NCBI RefSeq assembly: GCF_014218355.1
Contig: NZ_AP023368.1
Location: 248,001 to 312,000 of the forward strand
Length of the DNA stretch: 64,000 nucleotides
Direction: 5' to 3'
Origin: Anaerocolumna chitinilytica
Lineage (GTDB): Bacteria > Bacillota > Clostridia > Lachnospirales > Lachnospiraceae
The translations under genes were made by a program, and so were the position numbers. A model generated the notes under the pieces. That model made no database searches. It had not been told where the DNA came from and saw nothing but the letters and a program-made list of their open reading frames with translations. Below are positions 1-9,283 of the stretch, one piece after another (positions within the stretch are counted from its first letter, which is position 1; every line of letters begins with the position of its first letter).

Positions 1-8
1 CCTTTATT

Positions 9-1574
9 TTAATTAGCAGACTCTTTCTCGTATACGATACGTCCATCAACGATTGTCATGGATACCTTGACATCCCGCACTTGTTCCATAGGAACTTGAA
101 ATACATTATGATCCAGTACGGTAATATCTGCGATTTTTCCTTCTTCCAGGGTCCCATATTTTACTTCCATTTCGAGATTTTTCTGACCGCCTAAAGTCCA
201 GGCTTTCAATATTTCAGCAATGGTTATGGTATTATGTTTGTTAAATGGTTCCCCTCCCTCCGGAAAATATCCACCGCATCCATGATAGATGGATTCCGGA
301 ATATCTGTTATCATAAGGGGCAGGTCCGTGGCTCCGGATAGTACGACTCCGCTGTCTATCATTTTTCTCCGGTTCCAGTAATACTGTCCTCGTTCCTTAC
401 CAATGGTTTTAAGGATTGCCGCCTTGACTTCATCACCGGGATCTAATGACATAATCTGAAAATAGATTTCTCCTATTACCCCCAGTTCTCCCATACGCTC
501 TAAATCTTTTGGAGCTGTAAACTCCATGTCTGTAATTGCATGCCTGTTTACTACTTTATTATTTTCTTTTTTGCACTTATCAAAAATATCCAATACCTTA
601 TGAACTGCACCATCCCCCTGGGCATGGAGGGAATATCGGAAGCTATTTTGATCTGCCAGGAGAACTTCCTTCTCGATCCCCTCATAGTCAATATGGATTG
701 AGCAGCAGGAATCAGTTCCTTCATAGGGTTTTAACAAGTCTCCCTTTTTACTTGCTACGGTTCCGTCCGTCATCCGGTTATAGCCTGAAAATCGGACAAA
801 GTCGCCGGTAAACTTTTCTCTCATTCGTTTTCCGTGTTCAATATTAATTCCTTCCCCAACGGGCTGTGACATAAAAAATATTCGCAGGGTTAATTCTTTG
901 TTTTCCTCTTTTTCTTTTAAGAACGAATCAAAACCATAGAAATCATCAAATCCCATTTCCTTAACAGTGGTAACACCTCTGCTGTTTAATAATTTCATAT
1001 AATCCTTGAATTCTTTTTCAATAAAAGTTCTGTCATTTAAATACTCCCGCATGATTCTGTAATATGCCTCCGGATAACAGGTAAAAGATGTAAATCCGTA
1101 AGCATCCTTTGCGGCTTGGTTCATGATACAGGAGCTTCTGTCAGCTGAAAATAATATAACGGGTCTCTCCGGATAGTTCTGATTTAATAGCTCCTCCAGG
1201 CCTTTTGCCGGAAACTTCTTTACATCCCATCCATGGCCGTAAATAGTCTGCACTTCCTTAAGTGTTCTTTCATATTCTTTCATCTTTTGAAGGCACTTCT
1301 CTTCTGAATCGACCTCTGAAAGGTTCATTCCAATATGGTAGATGGCATATCCGGTAAAAAAGGTATGTACATCTACAAAACCCGGTGTTATAAGCTGGTC
1401 CTTCAAATCCAAGACCTTCGTATTTTCTCCAATTAATTCTTTGTAAGAGTCATCCCTTCCTACTTTAACGATTGTGTTACCGGAAACAGCGATGTAGCCT
1501 TTTTCAGGTTCTTCATTTATACCTGTGAAAATGTAATTGGAGCGCAAGATTAAATCAATATTAATATTGCACAT
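9..1574 (-). CDS. YtcJ-like amidohydrolase family protein
   Basis: A 521-residue protein of the amidohydrolase superfamily (Amidohydro_3/YtcJ type), probably a cytoplasmic metal-dependent hydrolase acting on an amide or cyclic C-N substrate that cannot be named. The N-terminal beta-sandwich strands (about 1-65) lead into the barrel at TPGFVDVH (63-70). LHAQGD (316-321), R344-H345 and GATDLP (414-419) match family landmarks. The usual HxH metal pair reads H70-T71-F72 here, and the usual E-H of the RHRIEH block reads T-D, so metal binding is altered or lost. The start is supported by GGGAGGG about nine bases upstream. It faces the GntR gene across a 249-base gap, which suggests that gene regulates it. 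Family placement is firm, activity is not. Confidence 0.8.
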   Translation of the reverse strand: MCNINIDLILRSNYIFTGINEEPEKGYIAVSGNTIVKVGRDDSYKELIGENTKVLDLKDQLITPGFVDVHTFFTGYAIYHIGMNLSEVDSEEKCLQKMKEYERTLKEVQTIYGHGWDVKKFPAKGLEELLNQNYPERPVILFSADRSSCIMNQAAKDAYGFTSFTCYPEAYYRIMREYLNDRTFIEKEFKDYMKLLNSRGVTTVKEMGFDDFYGFDSFLKEKEENKELTLRIFFMSQPVGEGINIEHGKRMREKFTGDFVRFSGYNRMTDGTVASKKGDLLKPYEGTDSCCSIHIDYEGIEKEVLLADQNSFRYSLHAQGDGAVHKVLDIFDKCKKENNKVVNRHAITDMEFTAPKDLERMGELGVIGEIYFQIMSLDPGDEVKAAILKTIGKERGQYYWNRRKMIDSGVVLSGATDLPLMITDIPESIYHGCGGYFPEGGEPFNKHNTITIAEILKAWTLGGQKNLEMEVKYGTLEEGKIADITVLDHNVFQVPMEQVRDVKVSMTIVDGRIVYEKESAN

Positions 1575-1623
1575 TTTTTAATACCCTCCCATTTCGTTTT
1601 TGCGTATTTTCACTATATCATAT

Positions 1624-1635
1624 TATAACGTTATA
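1624..1635. promoter_or_regulatory. Candidate GntR operator palindrome
   Basis: TATAACGTTATA is a perfect 12-bp palindrome about 50 bases upstream of the amidohydrolase start, in the gap it shares with the GntR gene. A direct repeat ACAAATAAT also occurs twice, 21 bases apart (1710-1718 and 1731-1739). Assignment to the neighbouring regulator is inference. Confidence 0.4.
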
Positions 1636-1759
1636 TACAATTATAAATTTTGAAATTCTTATCTTTTGTCATTTGTTATTATTATGAGTTGAAATTTTGT
1701 GCACAATGTACAAATAATAGCCAAAATTATACAAATAATTGGCCTTTGGCAGAATAAGC

Positions 1760-1788
1760 TTGTTATTCCCCGCCAACTATAGTATAGT
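1760..1788 (+). promoter_or_regulatory. Sigma-A-type promoter of the GntR gene
   Basis: TTGTTA and TATAGT are separated by exactly 17 bases. The predicted transcript begins about 30 bases before the ribosome binding site AAGGAG of the GntR gene. Confidence 0.55.
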
Positions 1789-1823
1789 GAACTTAGATAA
1801 ATCTTTACAAAGGAGTTACAACT

Positions 1824-2558
1824 ATGAAATTAAATCCTGATAATGCGATTCCTTTATACCTGCAACTAAAGGAAGAAATTAAAAATGCTATTAAAACAGG
1901 TGAATTGCATTATGGAGAAAAGATTCCTACCGAGACAGAAATCAGCGAACAATATAACGTAAGCCGTATTACGGTGCGCCGTGCTATAGAAGAACTTTCA
2001 AGAGAAGGATTTTTATCAAAAAAACAGGGTAAAGGTACTTTTGTGCAGGAACACAAAATACAGCGCAAAATTGAACATTTGCTTAGCTTTAGTGAAGCTT
2101 GTGAAGCAAATGGTATGAACCCTACCAGTATAGTTACAAAAAAAGAAATCATCCATTTGACACCGGAAGACGCTAAAGCTATGAATGAAGAACCTGGCAG
2201 CCCTGCCATCTTTCTGCAGCGTATCCGTCTGGCAGATGGTTCTCCTATCATGTGTGAGAATAATCTTTTTCCATATCCGCGTTTTTCCTTTCTTTTAAAC
2301 GAAGCTTTAGACGGTTCTTTATATCGCTTATTGGAAGAAAAACATGGAATACATGTCTCCATTTCCACTAATTCTTATATCGATGTAGTCAAAGCAAATG
2401 GAGATATTGCTAAAAAATTGCAGGTATCCGGCGGAGAGCCTCTTTTTTATCTGTACTGCCAGATGTATGATTCCAGAAAGGAACTTGTACATATCGGTAA
2501 GCAATATATTATCAGTGAGCGTTATCGGTTCTATCTGGAAGATTATACGAAAGCATGA
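1824..2558 (+). CDS. GntR-family regulator, HutC/UTRA type
   Basis: A 244-residue DNA-binding regulator. Residues 1-75 form the GntR winged helix (PLYLQLKEEIKNAIKTGEL, then EISEQYNVSRITVRRAIEEL and the wing GKGTFV). Residues about 90-235 are a UTRA effector domain of the kind that binds small sugars, amino acids or their phosphates. AAGGAG lies nine bases before the ATG. It is divergent from the amidohydrolase and followed at once by a strong terminator, so it is monocistronic. The natural target is the divergent gene; the ligand is unknown. Confidence 0.9.
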   Translation: MKLNPDNAIPLYLQLKEEIKNAIKTGELHYGEKIPTETEISEQYNVSRITVRRAIEELSREGFLSKKQGKGTFVQEHKIQRKIEHLLSFSEACEANGMNPTSIVTKKEIIHLTPEDAKAMNEEPGSPAIFLQRIRLADGSPIMCENNLFPYPRFSFLLNEALDGSLYRLLEEKHGIHVSISTNSYIDVVKANGDIAKKLQVSGGEPLFYLYCQMYDSRKELVHIGKQYIISERYRFYLEDYTKA

Positions 2559-2580
2559 TTATCTTTTGATTCTTAAATGA

Positions 2581-2632
2581 AAAAAGGAATAAAGAAAGCT
2601 GATGTAACGTTGCTTTCTTTATTCCTTTTTTG
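2581..2632. terminator. Bidirectional rho-independent terminator
   Basis: A stem AAAAAGGAATAAAGAAAGC pairs with GCTTTCTTTATTCCTTTTT around a 12-base loop, ending in T on either strand. It separates the convergent GntR and MFS genes. Confidence 0.85.
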
Positions 2633-2677
2633 CTTCATTTCTATCATCATAGGTATTATAGATACTATCTCATAGCA

Positions 2678-3964
2678 TTATATAGCCGGTTCCTTCGTTG
2701 CACCCGGCTCTCTTAGTAATTCTTCCACTGGGTCAGCTATAGGTTTCTCTATTGGCGCTTTGACCGGGTCTTTTACACTAAGCAAGATGAGGACAAAGCC
2801 TAGGGCAGTTACAATGGTTCCGACTAAGAGCATCTTTCCTACTCCAAAGGTATCGAGAAGTCTTCCGCCGGTCAGATTGGCCAGAGTTCCGGCAATTCCG
2901 ATGTTGGCAACACCTAACATGGATTGTCCTTTTACACGGTTCTCCCTTTCAATCAGGTCATTTACATAGTAAATGGATGCCGGTGTGAACAAGGCAAAGG
3001 AAATTAATTGAAAGGACATGGATAGATGGACAAGGGCGACATTGGTTGCAAGGAGGGTAATCAGGGCTTTTATGGTAAAGAAAAATGCAGAGATCTTAAT
3101 TAAGCTGCTGCCTTTTATCTTTCTTACAATTAATATAAATAATGCCATGGTAGGCAGCTCAAGAGCTGCCGAGATGGAAAGGGATACGCCCATGTCCGAG
3201 CTGTTTCCGCCTACATTTTCCATGATATTAATTAAAAAGGTGTTAATCAATATGTGAGAATAGAATAGCATGGCTATACCGCAAAGCATTACCATAAATG
3301 TTTTATGATTTAGAAAGAAGGTAAGAAGATTACTGGATTCTTCTTTTGCCTCAGCTTCCTGGATTCCATAAAGGGCCTTTTGCTCCTCTGAAAGGCTTGG
3401 AAGCTTTTCTCGAAAGAGAAAGGTTGATAAGATTACAAGGAGATAGCACAACAGGAATACAGGGAGTATAGCATCTGCTCCGAATCGATTCACCAGGAAG
3501 CCCAGAAAAATAGACATAACAGCAAAGGCAATGGAACCCATTCCTCTTCCAAGGCCATAATTCATGGGAACGCCTTGATTCATGTATTCCATGGCAAGGG
3601 AGTTAAATAAAGGATTCAAGGTATATTCAATGGCATTAATTAAGATATAGATTATGGTAATTAATAAAAAGGAGTTAGGGAGCAGATAGAGCAATACTCC
3701 AAGTCCCATTACAATAAACATAAGCACCAGCATCATATAGCGCAGTGTGATCTTCTTTGATTTGTCAGCAAAGGAGGCTACAAGGGGCTGTAACAGCATG
3801 GACAAAATAGCGGCAAAGGATAGGATAAAACCTATCTGGGTGTTTTCAAAATCCTTGGCATGAAGATATACGGCGGCAAAACTATTTATTGCACACTGAC
3901 TGATCCAGTAACTGGACTGGATAAAACCGAACTTAAGTGTAAGCCTCTTGGCGATGGTTTCCAT
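2678..3964 (-). CDS. MFS transporter, oligosaccharide/nucleoside symporter-like
   Basis: A polytopic major facilitator protein of 428 residues with about 12 membrane segments and a 30-residue acidic, proline-rich cytoplasmic tail. The arrangement (KFGFIQSSYWISQCAINSFAAVYL at the start, FILSFAAILSMLLQPLVASFADK in TM2 and loop 2-3) resembles the LacY/MFS_1_like group of sugar or nucleoside proton symporters. The ATG at 3964 was chosen because GAGGTAAT lies just ahead; a 20-residue longer frame lacks a ribosome site. The upstream gene on the same strand is Ogt, 160 bases away, with an inverted repeat between. The substrate cannot be read from sequence. Confidence 0.8.
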   Translation of the reverse strand: METIAKRLTLKFGFIQSSYWISQCAINSFAAVYLHAKDFENTQIGFILSFAAILSMLLQPLVASFADKSKKITLRYMMLVLMFIVMGLGVLLYLLPNSFLLITIIYILINAIEYTLNPLFNSLAMEYMNQGVPMNYGLGRGMGSIAFAVMSIFLGFLVNRFGADAILPVFLLCYLLVILSTFLFREKLPSLSEEQKALYGIQEAEAKEESSNLLTFFLNHKTFMVMLCGIAMLFYSHILINTFLINIMENVGGNSSDMGVSLSISAALELPTMALFILIVRKIKGSSLIKISAFFFTIKALITLLATNVALVHLSMSFQLISFALFTPASIYYVNDLIERENRVKGQSMLGVANIGIAGTLANLTGGRLLDTFGVGKMLLVGTIVTALGFVLILLSVKDPVKAPIEKPIADPVEELLREPGATKEPAI

Positions 3965-4000
3965 GATTACCTCGTTTGTTAGAATAATGACCTTGATAAA

Positions 4001-4063
4001 GCGTTCTGCACCTGTACAAATCACCTAAATTCTCAGTAATTTGCATTGTTAGATGCAGAACGC
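4001..4063 (-). repeat. Inverted repeat in the leader of the MFS gene
   Basis: GCGTTCTGCA (4001-4010) and TGCAGAACGC (4054-4063) are perfect 10-bp arms around a 43-base spacer, 37 bases before the MFS start on the minus strand. No T-run follows, so it is not a classical terminator. It could be a leader hairpin or a regulator site. Confidence 0.5.
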
Positions 4064-4126
4064 TGTTTATATGGTTTATAGAAGGAATATGTTATGTAGT
4101 TTTAAAATATAAAAAGTTCTTAAAGA

Positions 4127-4600
4127 CTAGACCAAAGCTCCTTCCAGGCGTAAAAGGTGCTCTTTTATGGGAAGACCGCCTCCGTAACCTACGAGCTTTC
4201 CATCTGCACCGATTACCCGGTGGCAGGGAATGATAAGGGAGATGGGATTCCTGTTATTTGCCATACCAACGGCACGGCAGGCTTTGGGATTGCCGGCTCT
4301 TACAGCAAGTTCTTTATAGCTTATCGTCTGCCCGTAAGGGATTGTCAGAAGGGCGTTCCATACTCGCTCCTGAAAGGGAGTTCCTTTGGGGGCTAAGGGC
4401 AGGTTAAAGCTTGTCCGTGTGCCTGCCAGATAGGAGAGAATCTGGTCTTTGGTTTCTGCTAGCAGGGGTGTAAGGCTTCCTTCTTCCTTATAGGCCTCTG
4501 GATCATCCTCCTGAGCAAATAAAAGATGTGAAACTGCTCCATCCCTTTCTGCGATATAAAGCCGTCCTATTACAGTGTCAAAAACAATGGAATTAATCAT
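4127..4600 (-). CDS. ogt: Methylated-DNA--protein-cysteine methyltransferase
   Basis: A suicide DNA repair protein that transfers the methyl group of O6-methylguanine to its own cysteine. The active-site block IPCHRVIG is intact, preceded by GTPFQERVWNALLTIPYGQTISYKELA (helix-turn-helix DNA recognition) and followed by GYGGGLPIKEHLLRLEG, all standard. With the ATG at 4600 it is 157 residues, usual for single-domain Ogt. GGTGAAG precedes this ATG, which overlaps the end of the upstream HAD gene by eight bases. That implies translational coupling rather than functional kinship. Confidence 0.95.
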   Translation of the reverse strand: MINSIVFDTVIGRLYIAERDGAVSHLLFAQEDDPEAYKEEGSLTPLLAETKDQILSYLAGTRTSFNLPLAPKGTPFQERVWNALLTIPYGQTISYKELAVRAGNPKACRAVGMANNRNPISLIIPCHRVIGADGKLVGYGGGLPIKEHLLRLEGALV

Positions 4601-5450
4601 CAACTTCACCAGCCCTTCCATCTTTTTTAAAATGGTCTATAAGCCATCTGGCGACTCCGTCTTCTGTGTTTTTCTGTATTATGTAGGTGGCAGCTGCTTT
4701 CACTTCGTCTTTGGCATTGGCAACTGCGCAGGTAATGTCGCTGGCTTTGAACATGGGCAAGTCATTAAGATTGTCGCCAAAGCAGATGACTCTGTCATAG
4801 CCGCAGGTTTCTCTTAAGCCCATTACAGCGTTGTATTTGGTGGCTTTATTGCTGAATACCTCAAGGAACCACATACCTTCCTTGTTATAATTGTCCTGAT
4901 AAAAAGCAGTGGAGACGCCGGGCAGGTTCTTATATATCTCGTAAGCCGGAAGCAGTAGTTCCATTTTGTCAATCATGGCAAAATAGATACTATGTTCACT
5001 GGCAGCATCTATAAGATCCTCCTTCTGAATAAATGTTTTATTGAATTTGACCTTCCGCTCGGTGTAATATTCCAGCATGCCGCTATTTGTCAGATTCTCA
5101 TAATAGGTGGTCAGAGAATTGTCTTTAATCTGGTATAAAAAACCGGTCAAATGAAATTGCTTGGCAGTACGAAGAATGAAGGAAACCGTTTTCTCCGGGA
5201 GGTATAGGGTATTTAAATATTCCTTTTGTTTCATATCATAGCGGATAACGCCGTTCATTAAAACTACGGGAACAGAGAGGTTTAGCGGGGCCAGAATCTT
5301 TGATACCGTAGCTGCGGTCCTGGCTGTTGCTACCGTAAAGTGCATACCCTTTTCTATTAAAGTATTAATAGTTTCTATGGTGTAAGGATTAAGTTCAGCC
5401 TGACTGTTAAGAAGCGTTCCATCTAAATCTGAGATGTACAGAGTTTTCAT
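4593..5450 (-). CDS. Cof-type HAD-superfamily phosphatase
   Basis: A 285-residue haloacid dehalogenase hydrolase of the Cof/YidA class (C2B cap), a cytoplasmic Mg-dependent phosphatase of sugar phosphates or similar small molecules. Motif I is SDLDGTLLNS (7-16), motif II includes TVATART, and motif IV is GDNLNDLPMF near residue 224, all complete. It overlaps ogt downstream and follows an MFS gene upstream on the same strand with a 125-base gap. The exact substrate is not predictable. Confidence 0.88.
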   Translation of the reverse strand: MKTLYISDLDGTLLNSQAELNPYTIETINTLIEKGMHFTVATARTAATVSKILAPLNLSVPVVLMNGVIRYDMKQKEYLNTLYLPEKTVSFILRTAKQFHLTGFLYQIKDNSLTTYYENLTNSGMLEYYTERKVKFNKTFIQKEDLIDAASEHSIYFAMIDKMELLLPAYEIYKNLPGVSTAFYQDNYNKEGMWFLEVFSNKATKYNAVMGLRETCGYDRVICFGDNLNDLPMFKASDITCAVANAKDEVKAAATYIIQKNTEDGVARWLIDHFKKDGRAGEVDD

Positions 5451-5575
5451 TATCTTCCTCTTTCTAAGAGCATTAACAGCTTAAACAGGCGGCATCGGTG
5501 TAAACGTGTATACACCTAATACCGTCAGAAAATTGTACTGTAATAAGTATACTAAAGCTTCTGTGAAACGTCAAA

Positions 5576-6754
5576 TTAATTTCTGGGCTTGGTATACCGG
5601 AATACAGTTCCTTTTATACCACGTTGCCAAAGTTTAAAGAAGAGCAATCCAAGGATACAGAAGAATACTCCTGAAAACATAGGCATTATGATATTCACCT
5701 CCGCCAGCCTGCCATAGATTAGATTCGTAGTGATACCTACACCATCAATAATAATAGCATTAATACTAAGTTCTGTTGCGCGGTTTGAAGTTATAACCTG
5801 ACGGTTCTGCAGTTCTGTCTGTAACGGCTGGAACAGGCTGAAACTGATTCGAAGTAATAGGATAGAGACCACGGATAACCAGGGGCTATTTGTTAATCCA
5901 AGAAGCAGGCAGGCCGTGGCTGCAGCAGTATATAAAAGGACTGCGAACTTTTGTATCCCTAATTTACGAGTCAGTCCGTCAGAGAAAACTCCCAGCAAGC
6001 CAGCCAGTGTAACTAGGATGTAGATATAGCCAATAGCAGTATTGGATAAGCCATTCTTTACATATTGCAGCTGGTTTAAGAATACTGTTATGGTCTGATG
6101 GGTCTCATTTAGCAGTGCGACGGCGGCCAAAAACAGCAGAAGATGCTTGGTTTTCACAATGCGCTTTAACAGAGCAAGAAATTCTGACACCCCCGGCCTA
6201 ACCTCACTTTCTCCCTTTACCTCAACCAGCAGAAGGGTAAGAGCTGCTGCTAATCCATAACTGCAGACAGTTAAGAAACCCGCCAGTCTGTAGTTGTCTT
6301 TTATAAATAGTGAAAACACGACCGAGGCTATAAGCAGTCCTGTAGTCTGTATATAATTATAGATACCAAAGACCTTCTGAGATTGGTCTTTTTTGCAGGA
6401 TAGATATAAAATACTGCTATCGACACCGGAAACACCGGATATTACGATACTGAGCAGGATTCTTTCAGTCAAAAATCCTCCGAAACCATCTGCTTTCCAG
6501 AAAACAATTTTTGATATGAAATACAGCATAAAGCAGAATACCATGGTCTTTTTGTAACCTATCCGGTCTGCCACTATGCCCCAGGGGAGTTCAAAGAGCA
6601 GGCAAAGGGCAAGAGAAATACTTTCAATCAGGGTTATCTGAAAGATGTTGATACCGGCAGCCTGACGATATAAAGTAGCAATTGGCCCATAGAATACCAT
6701 GCCCTGCAAAAAGGCGATGGCATACATGAGCCAGATGTTTCGATATGGCTTCAT
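5576..6754 (-). CDS. MFS transporter
   Basis: A 392-residue major facilitator protein with about 12 membrane helices. It opens with MKPYRNIWLMYAIAFLQGMVFYGPIATLYR and has the loop 2-3 signature ELPWGIVADRIGYKKT near residues 55-70, typical of drug-efflux-like MFS families. AGAAAGGATC lies upstream of the start. A perfect 12-bp inverted repeat occurs 27 bases before the start codon. Efflux of a small hydrophobic compound is the family default, but nothing nearby identifies the cargo. Confidence 0.8.
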   Translation of the reverse strand: MKPYRNIWLMYAIAFLQGMVFYGPIATLYRQAAGINIFQITLIESISLALCLLFELPWGIVADRIGYKKTMVFCFMLYFISKIVFWKADGFGGFLTERILLSIVISGVSGVDSSILYLSCKKDQSQKVFGIYNYIQTTGLLIASVVFSLFIKDNYRLAGFLTVCSYGLAAALTLLLVEVKGESEVRPGVSEFLALLKRIVKTKHLLLFLAAVALLNETHQTITVFLNQLQYVKNGLSNTAIGYIYILVTLAGLLGVFSDGLTRKLGIQKFAVLLYTAAATACLLLGLTNSPWLSVVSILLLRISFSLFQPLQTELQNRQVITSNRATELSINAIIIDGVGITTNLIYGRLAEVNIIMPMFSGVFFCILGLLFFKLWQRGIKGTVFRYTKPRN

Positions 6755-6780
6755 ATGAGAGATCCTTTCTAATTTTAAGC

Positions 6781-6826
6781 ATCAAAATAAAGCTGTCAGA
6801 TACAGCGTAAAATTCTTTATTTTGAT
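6781..6826 (-). repeat. Perfect 12-bp inverted repeat before an MFS gene
   Basis: ATCAAAATAAAG (6781-6792) and CTTTATTTTGAT (6815-6826) are exact complements. A small inner stem CTGT/ACAG sits at 6793-6804. In RNA from the minus strand this would be a leader hairpin ending 27 bases before the start codon. In DNA it could be a regulator binding site. Confidence 0.5.
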
Positions 6827-7047
6827 ACTTAGATCGGATGATTCATAGAAGACCTCTTTCTTATTACAATAATACGTCCAGTATAGCATTTTTCTTAAGC
6901 AAATAAAAGCAGAATAAATTTCAGATATTGCTTTACAGCAAGGTGAATATAACAAAATTCACCATGTTTACTTGCATTTTTAAAGCGTTCCATATAAAAT
7001 GAAAGAAAGTATGGAAAGATGCGTACGGACACGCGGATGGGAGAAAC

Positions 7048-7563
7048 GTGGAAAAGATTATTATTGAAGAAAAACAGACGAAAGCAGTGAGGTGCTTTTT
7101 TCGTTCTTTCGCTCTTCTTTTTCTGGCAGTCACTCTGTGGGTGACAGGGTTAAGGGAGAGGGTTATGGTACTTAGCTTATTAGGCTTTATAACAGCCGTG
7201 GTCTTTGGCATCCGGTGTATTATGAATCTTATGAAAGCTTCCCAGAAAAAACCTCTGATTACGATAACCTTTGATAGTATTATCGACAGTTCCTCCAAAA
7301 ATTCCATAGGCAGATTATCCTACCAGGACATTGACAGGTTTTGCATTGCAAAGGAAGATAATGCCATTGGAATAATACCAAGGGATGAAGACTCCTTTAT
7401 AAAGAAGCTCTCACCCATAAAGCAGCAAAAAGCAATTGATAATAAGAATTACGACAAACCGGCGTTTTTGCTCTATGTAGGGAATGCCAAGGATATGTCT
7501 TTAGAAGATATCTATACCCTTTTGAAAAAACGTTTGGATGATTACCGGAGCTTATACGATTAG
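7048..7563 (+). CDS. Small membrane protein, STM3941-like
   Basis: A 171-residue protein starting at GTG behind GGGAG. Residues about 13-31 and 36-58 are hydrophobic and probably span the membrane. The remaining C-terminal 110 residues are soluble and carry YQDIDRFCIAKEDNAIGIIPRDED. The two-TM plus PH-like soluble layout resembles the STM3941 family of unknown function, recalled only loosely. It stands 57 bases before a HAD phosphatase gene and may be co-transcribed with it. No function is proposed. Confidence 0.65.
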   Translation: MEKIIIEEKQTKAVRCFFRSFALLFLAVTLWVTGLRERVMVLSLLGFITAVVFGIRCIMNLMKASQKKPLITITFDSIIDSSSKNSIGRLSYQDIDRFCIAKEDNAIGIIPRDEDSFIKKLSPIKQQKAIDNKNYDKPAFLLYVGNAKDMSLEDIYTLLKKRLDDYRSLYD

Positions 7564-7619
7564 CAGGAAAATGCAAAGATATTTTCCTGCACATGACAGA
7601 AAGGCAGGACATACGCGGC

Positions 7620-8270
7620 ATGAAGAAGAAATATCTATTGTTTGACTTAGACGGAACCCTAACCAATCCCCAGGAAGGGATTACTAAATCGTTGCAGTAT
7701 GCGCTTCATCATGTAGGGATAGAAGTGGAAGATCTGAACACGTTAAACAGGCATATAGGACCCCCTTTAATAGATGGCTTGAAAGAATTCTGGAATCTGA
7801 ATGAGGAAGAGATAAAGGAAGCTACTGTCCGCTATAGGGAGTATTTTAAAGAGAAAGGAATCTTCATGAATTTGAAGTATGAAGGAATGGATTCCTTTCT
7901 GGAAGCCTTGGTAAAGGAAGGTGAAATCTTAATACTTGCAACCTCCAAGCCGGAGAAATTTGCAAGAGAGATTATGGAACACTTCCATCTGGAAGGTTAT
8001 TTTACGGATATTTGCGGTGCCACATTAGATGATACCAGAAGAAAAAAAGGCGACATCATAGCTTATGCTCTGGAGAAGAACGGTATCAGCGACAAAGAGC
8101 AGGCAGTTATGATAGGTGACAGGTACCACGACATAGAAGGAGCGAAGGAGAACGGCATAAGTTCCATCGGGGTATTGTATGGGTTTGGAAACAAAGAAGA
8201 ATTAACAGAGGCAGGAGCAGATGCCATTGTTAAGGATTTGAAGGAATTGAAAGAATTATTGCTCGGCTAG
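7620..8270 (+). CDS. HAD hydrolase, phosphoglycolate-phosphatase-like
   Basis: A cytoplasmic HAD phosphatase of the Gph/PpaX type with a small helical C1 cap. Motif I is LFDLDGTLTNPQEGI, motif II is LATSKP, motif III includes the lysine of RRKKGD, and motif IV is MIGDRYHDIEGAKENG. All catalytic positions are present. The ATG at 7620 is preferred because AAAGGCAGG precedes it; an in-frame ATG nine codons upstream has no ribosome site. At 216 residues the length is normal for the group. The substrate is probably a small phosphorylated metabolite or nucleotide. Confidence 0.88.
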   Translation: MKKKYLLFDLDGTLTNPQEGITKSLQYALHHVGIEVEDLNTLNRHIGPPLIDGLKEFWNLNEEEIKEATVRYREYFKEKGIFMNLKYEGMDSFLEALVKEGEILILATSKPEKFAREIMEHFHLEGYFTDICGATLDDTRRKKGDIIAYALEKNGISDKEQAVMIGDRYHDIEGAKENGISSIGVLYGFGNKEELTEAGADAIVKDLKELKELLLG

Positions 8271-8412
8271 GCGAAGAGAAAGCGTGTAAAAAGAGTAGGA
8301 GAAAATTCGGAAAGAAAGGATGCCACTATAATTCTCTTACTCAGTGAAAAAGATTTCACGTTAAGGTACGGTGGCAATACCGCAGGATATCTGCGATATA
8401 AGGTATAACAGT

Positions 8413-9168
8413 ATGAGATTTATTTCTTGGAATGTAAATGGATTAAGAGCTTGCCTTGGGAAAGGATTTGAGGATTTTTTCAAAGAACAGGATGCAGACT
8501 TTTTCTGTCTTCAGGAGACGAAAATGGAGAAAGAACAGTGGGAGCATTCTTTTGATGGGTATTATGAGTTCTGGAACAGCGCTGTAAAGAAAGGATACTC
8601 CGGAACTGCCATATTTGCCAAGAGGGAACCCCTTGCAGTGACCTATGATCTGGGGATTGAAAAGCATGACCAGGAAGGCCGTGTCATTACACTGGAATAT
8701 GATGATTTTTATTTGGTGAATGTCTATACTCCCAATTCTAAGCGGGAACTTGCAAGACTTGATTACCGTATGGAATGGGAAGATGATTTCAGAGCCTATT
8801 TAAAGGAGCTGGATAAGAAAAAACCGGTTATCCTTTGTGGGGACTTAAATGTTGCCCATAAGGAAATTGATTTAAAAAATCCCAAGACCAATACCATGAA
8901 CGCAGGCTTTACCAAGGAAGAAAGAAATAAGATGACGGAGCTTTTAGAGAATGGGTTTGTGGATTCCTTCCGCTACCTGTATCCGGATGATACGGACCGT
9001 TATACCTGGTGGTCCTATATGTTCCGAGCCAGAGAGAAGAACGCAGGCTGGCGTATTGACTATTTTATTGTATCAGAAGTCCTAAAGGATAAGATTAGAG
9101 ACAGTATTATTCACAAGGATACTCTGGGCAGCGACCATTGTCCGGTAGAATTGGATATTGAATTATAA
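8413..9168 (+). CDS. xth: Exodeoxyribonuclease III
   Basis: AP endonuclease and 3'-5' exonuclease of base-excision repair, 251 residues. The family landmarks are all visible: [18 protein letters not shown] at the start, FFCLQETKM (Mg-binding Glu), [26 protein letters not shown] and the terminal GSDHCPV catalytic His. The ATG at 8413 begins the conserved domain. An in-frame GTG 42 bases upstream would add a non-conserved extension. The upstream 140 bases hold an imperfect stem of GCCAC with GTGGC. Confidence 0.95.
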   Translation: MRFISWNVNGLRACLGKGFEDFFKEQDADFFCLQETKMEKEQWEHSFDGYYEFWNSAVKKGYSGTAIFAKREPLAVTYDLGIEKHDQEGRVITLEYDDFYLVNVYTPNSKRELARLDYRMEWEDDFRAYLKELDKKKPVILCGDLNVAHKEIDLKNPKTNTMNAGFTKEERNKMTELLENGFVDSFRYLYPDDTDRYTWWSYMFRAREKNAGWRIDYFIVSEVLKDKIRDSIIHKDTLGSDHCPVELDIEL

Positions 9169-9232
9169 ATCAATCATTTTTTATGAAAATAAATTAGAAT
9201 AATTTCATATATTGTTATAGTGATATCCTTGG

Positions 9233-9267
9233 GATATATGTTGGAAAAGAAGTCTTTCGCATATATC
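9233..9267 (+). promoter_or_regulatory. Leader hairpin before the LysM protein gene
   Basis: GATATATG (9233-9240) pairs perfectly with CATATATC (9260-9267), with AAAGA/TCTTT extending the stem. It ends 17 bases before the start codon of the LysM gene, next to its AAAGGAG ribosome site, so it could influence translation. Confidence 0.4.
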
Positions 9268-9283
9268 AGGGAAAGGAGTTGTT

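Noticed and set aside
5497..5516. GGTGTAAACGTGTATACACC considered as a catabolite-responsive (cre) site
   Set aside because: It contains TGTAAACG but the right half deviates from the cre consensus, and the downstream gene is a generic HAD phosphatase.
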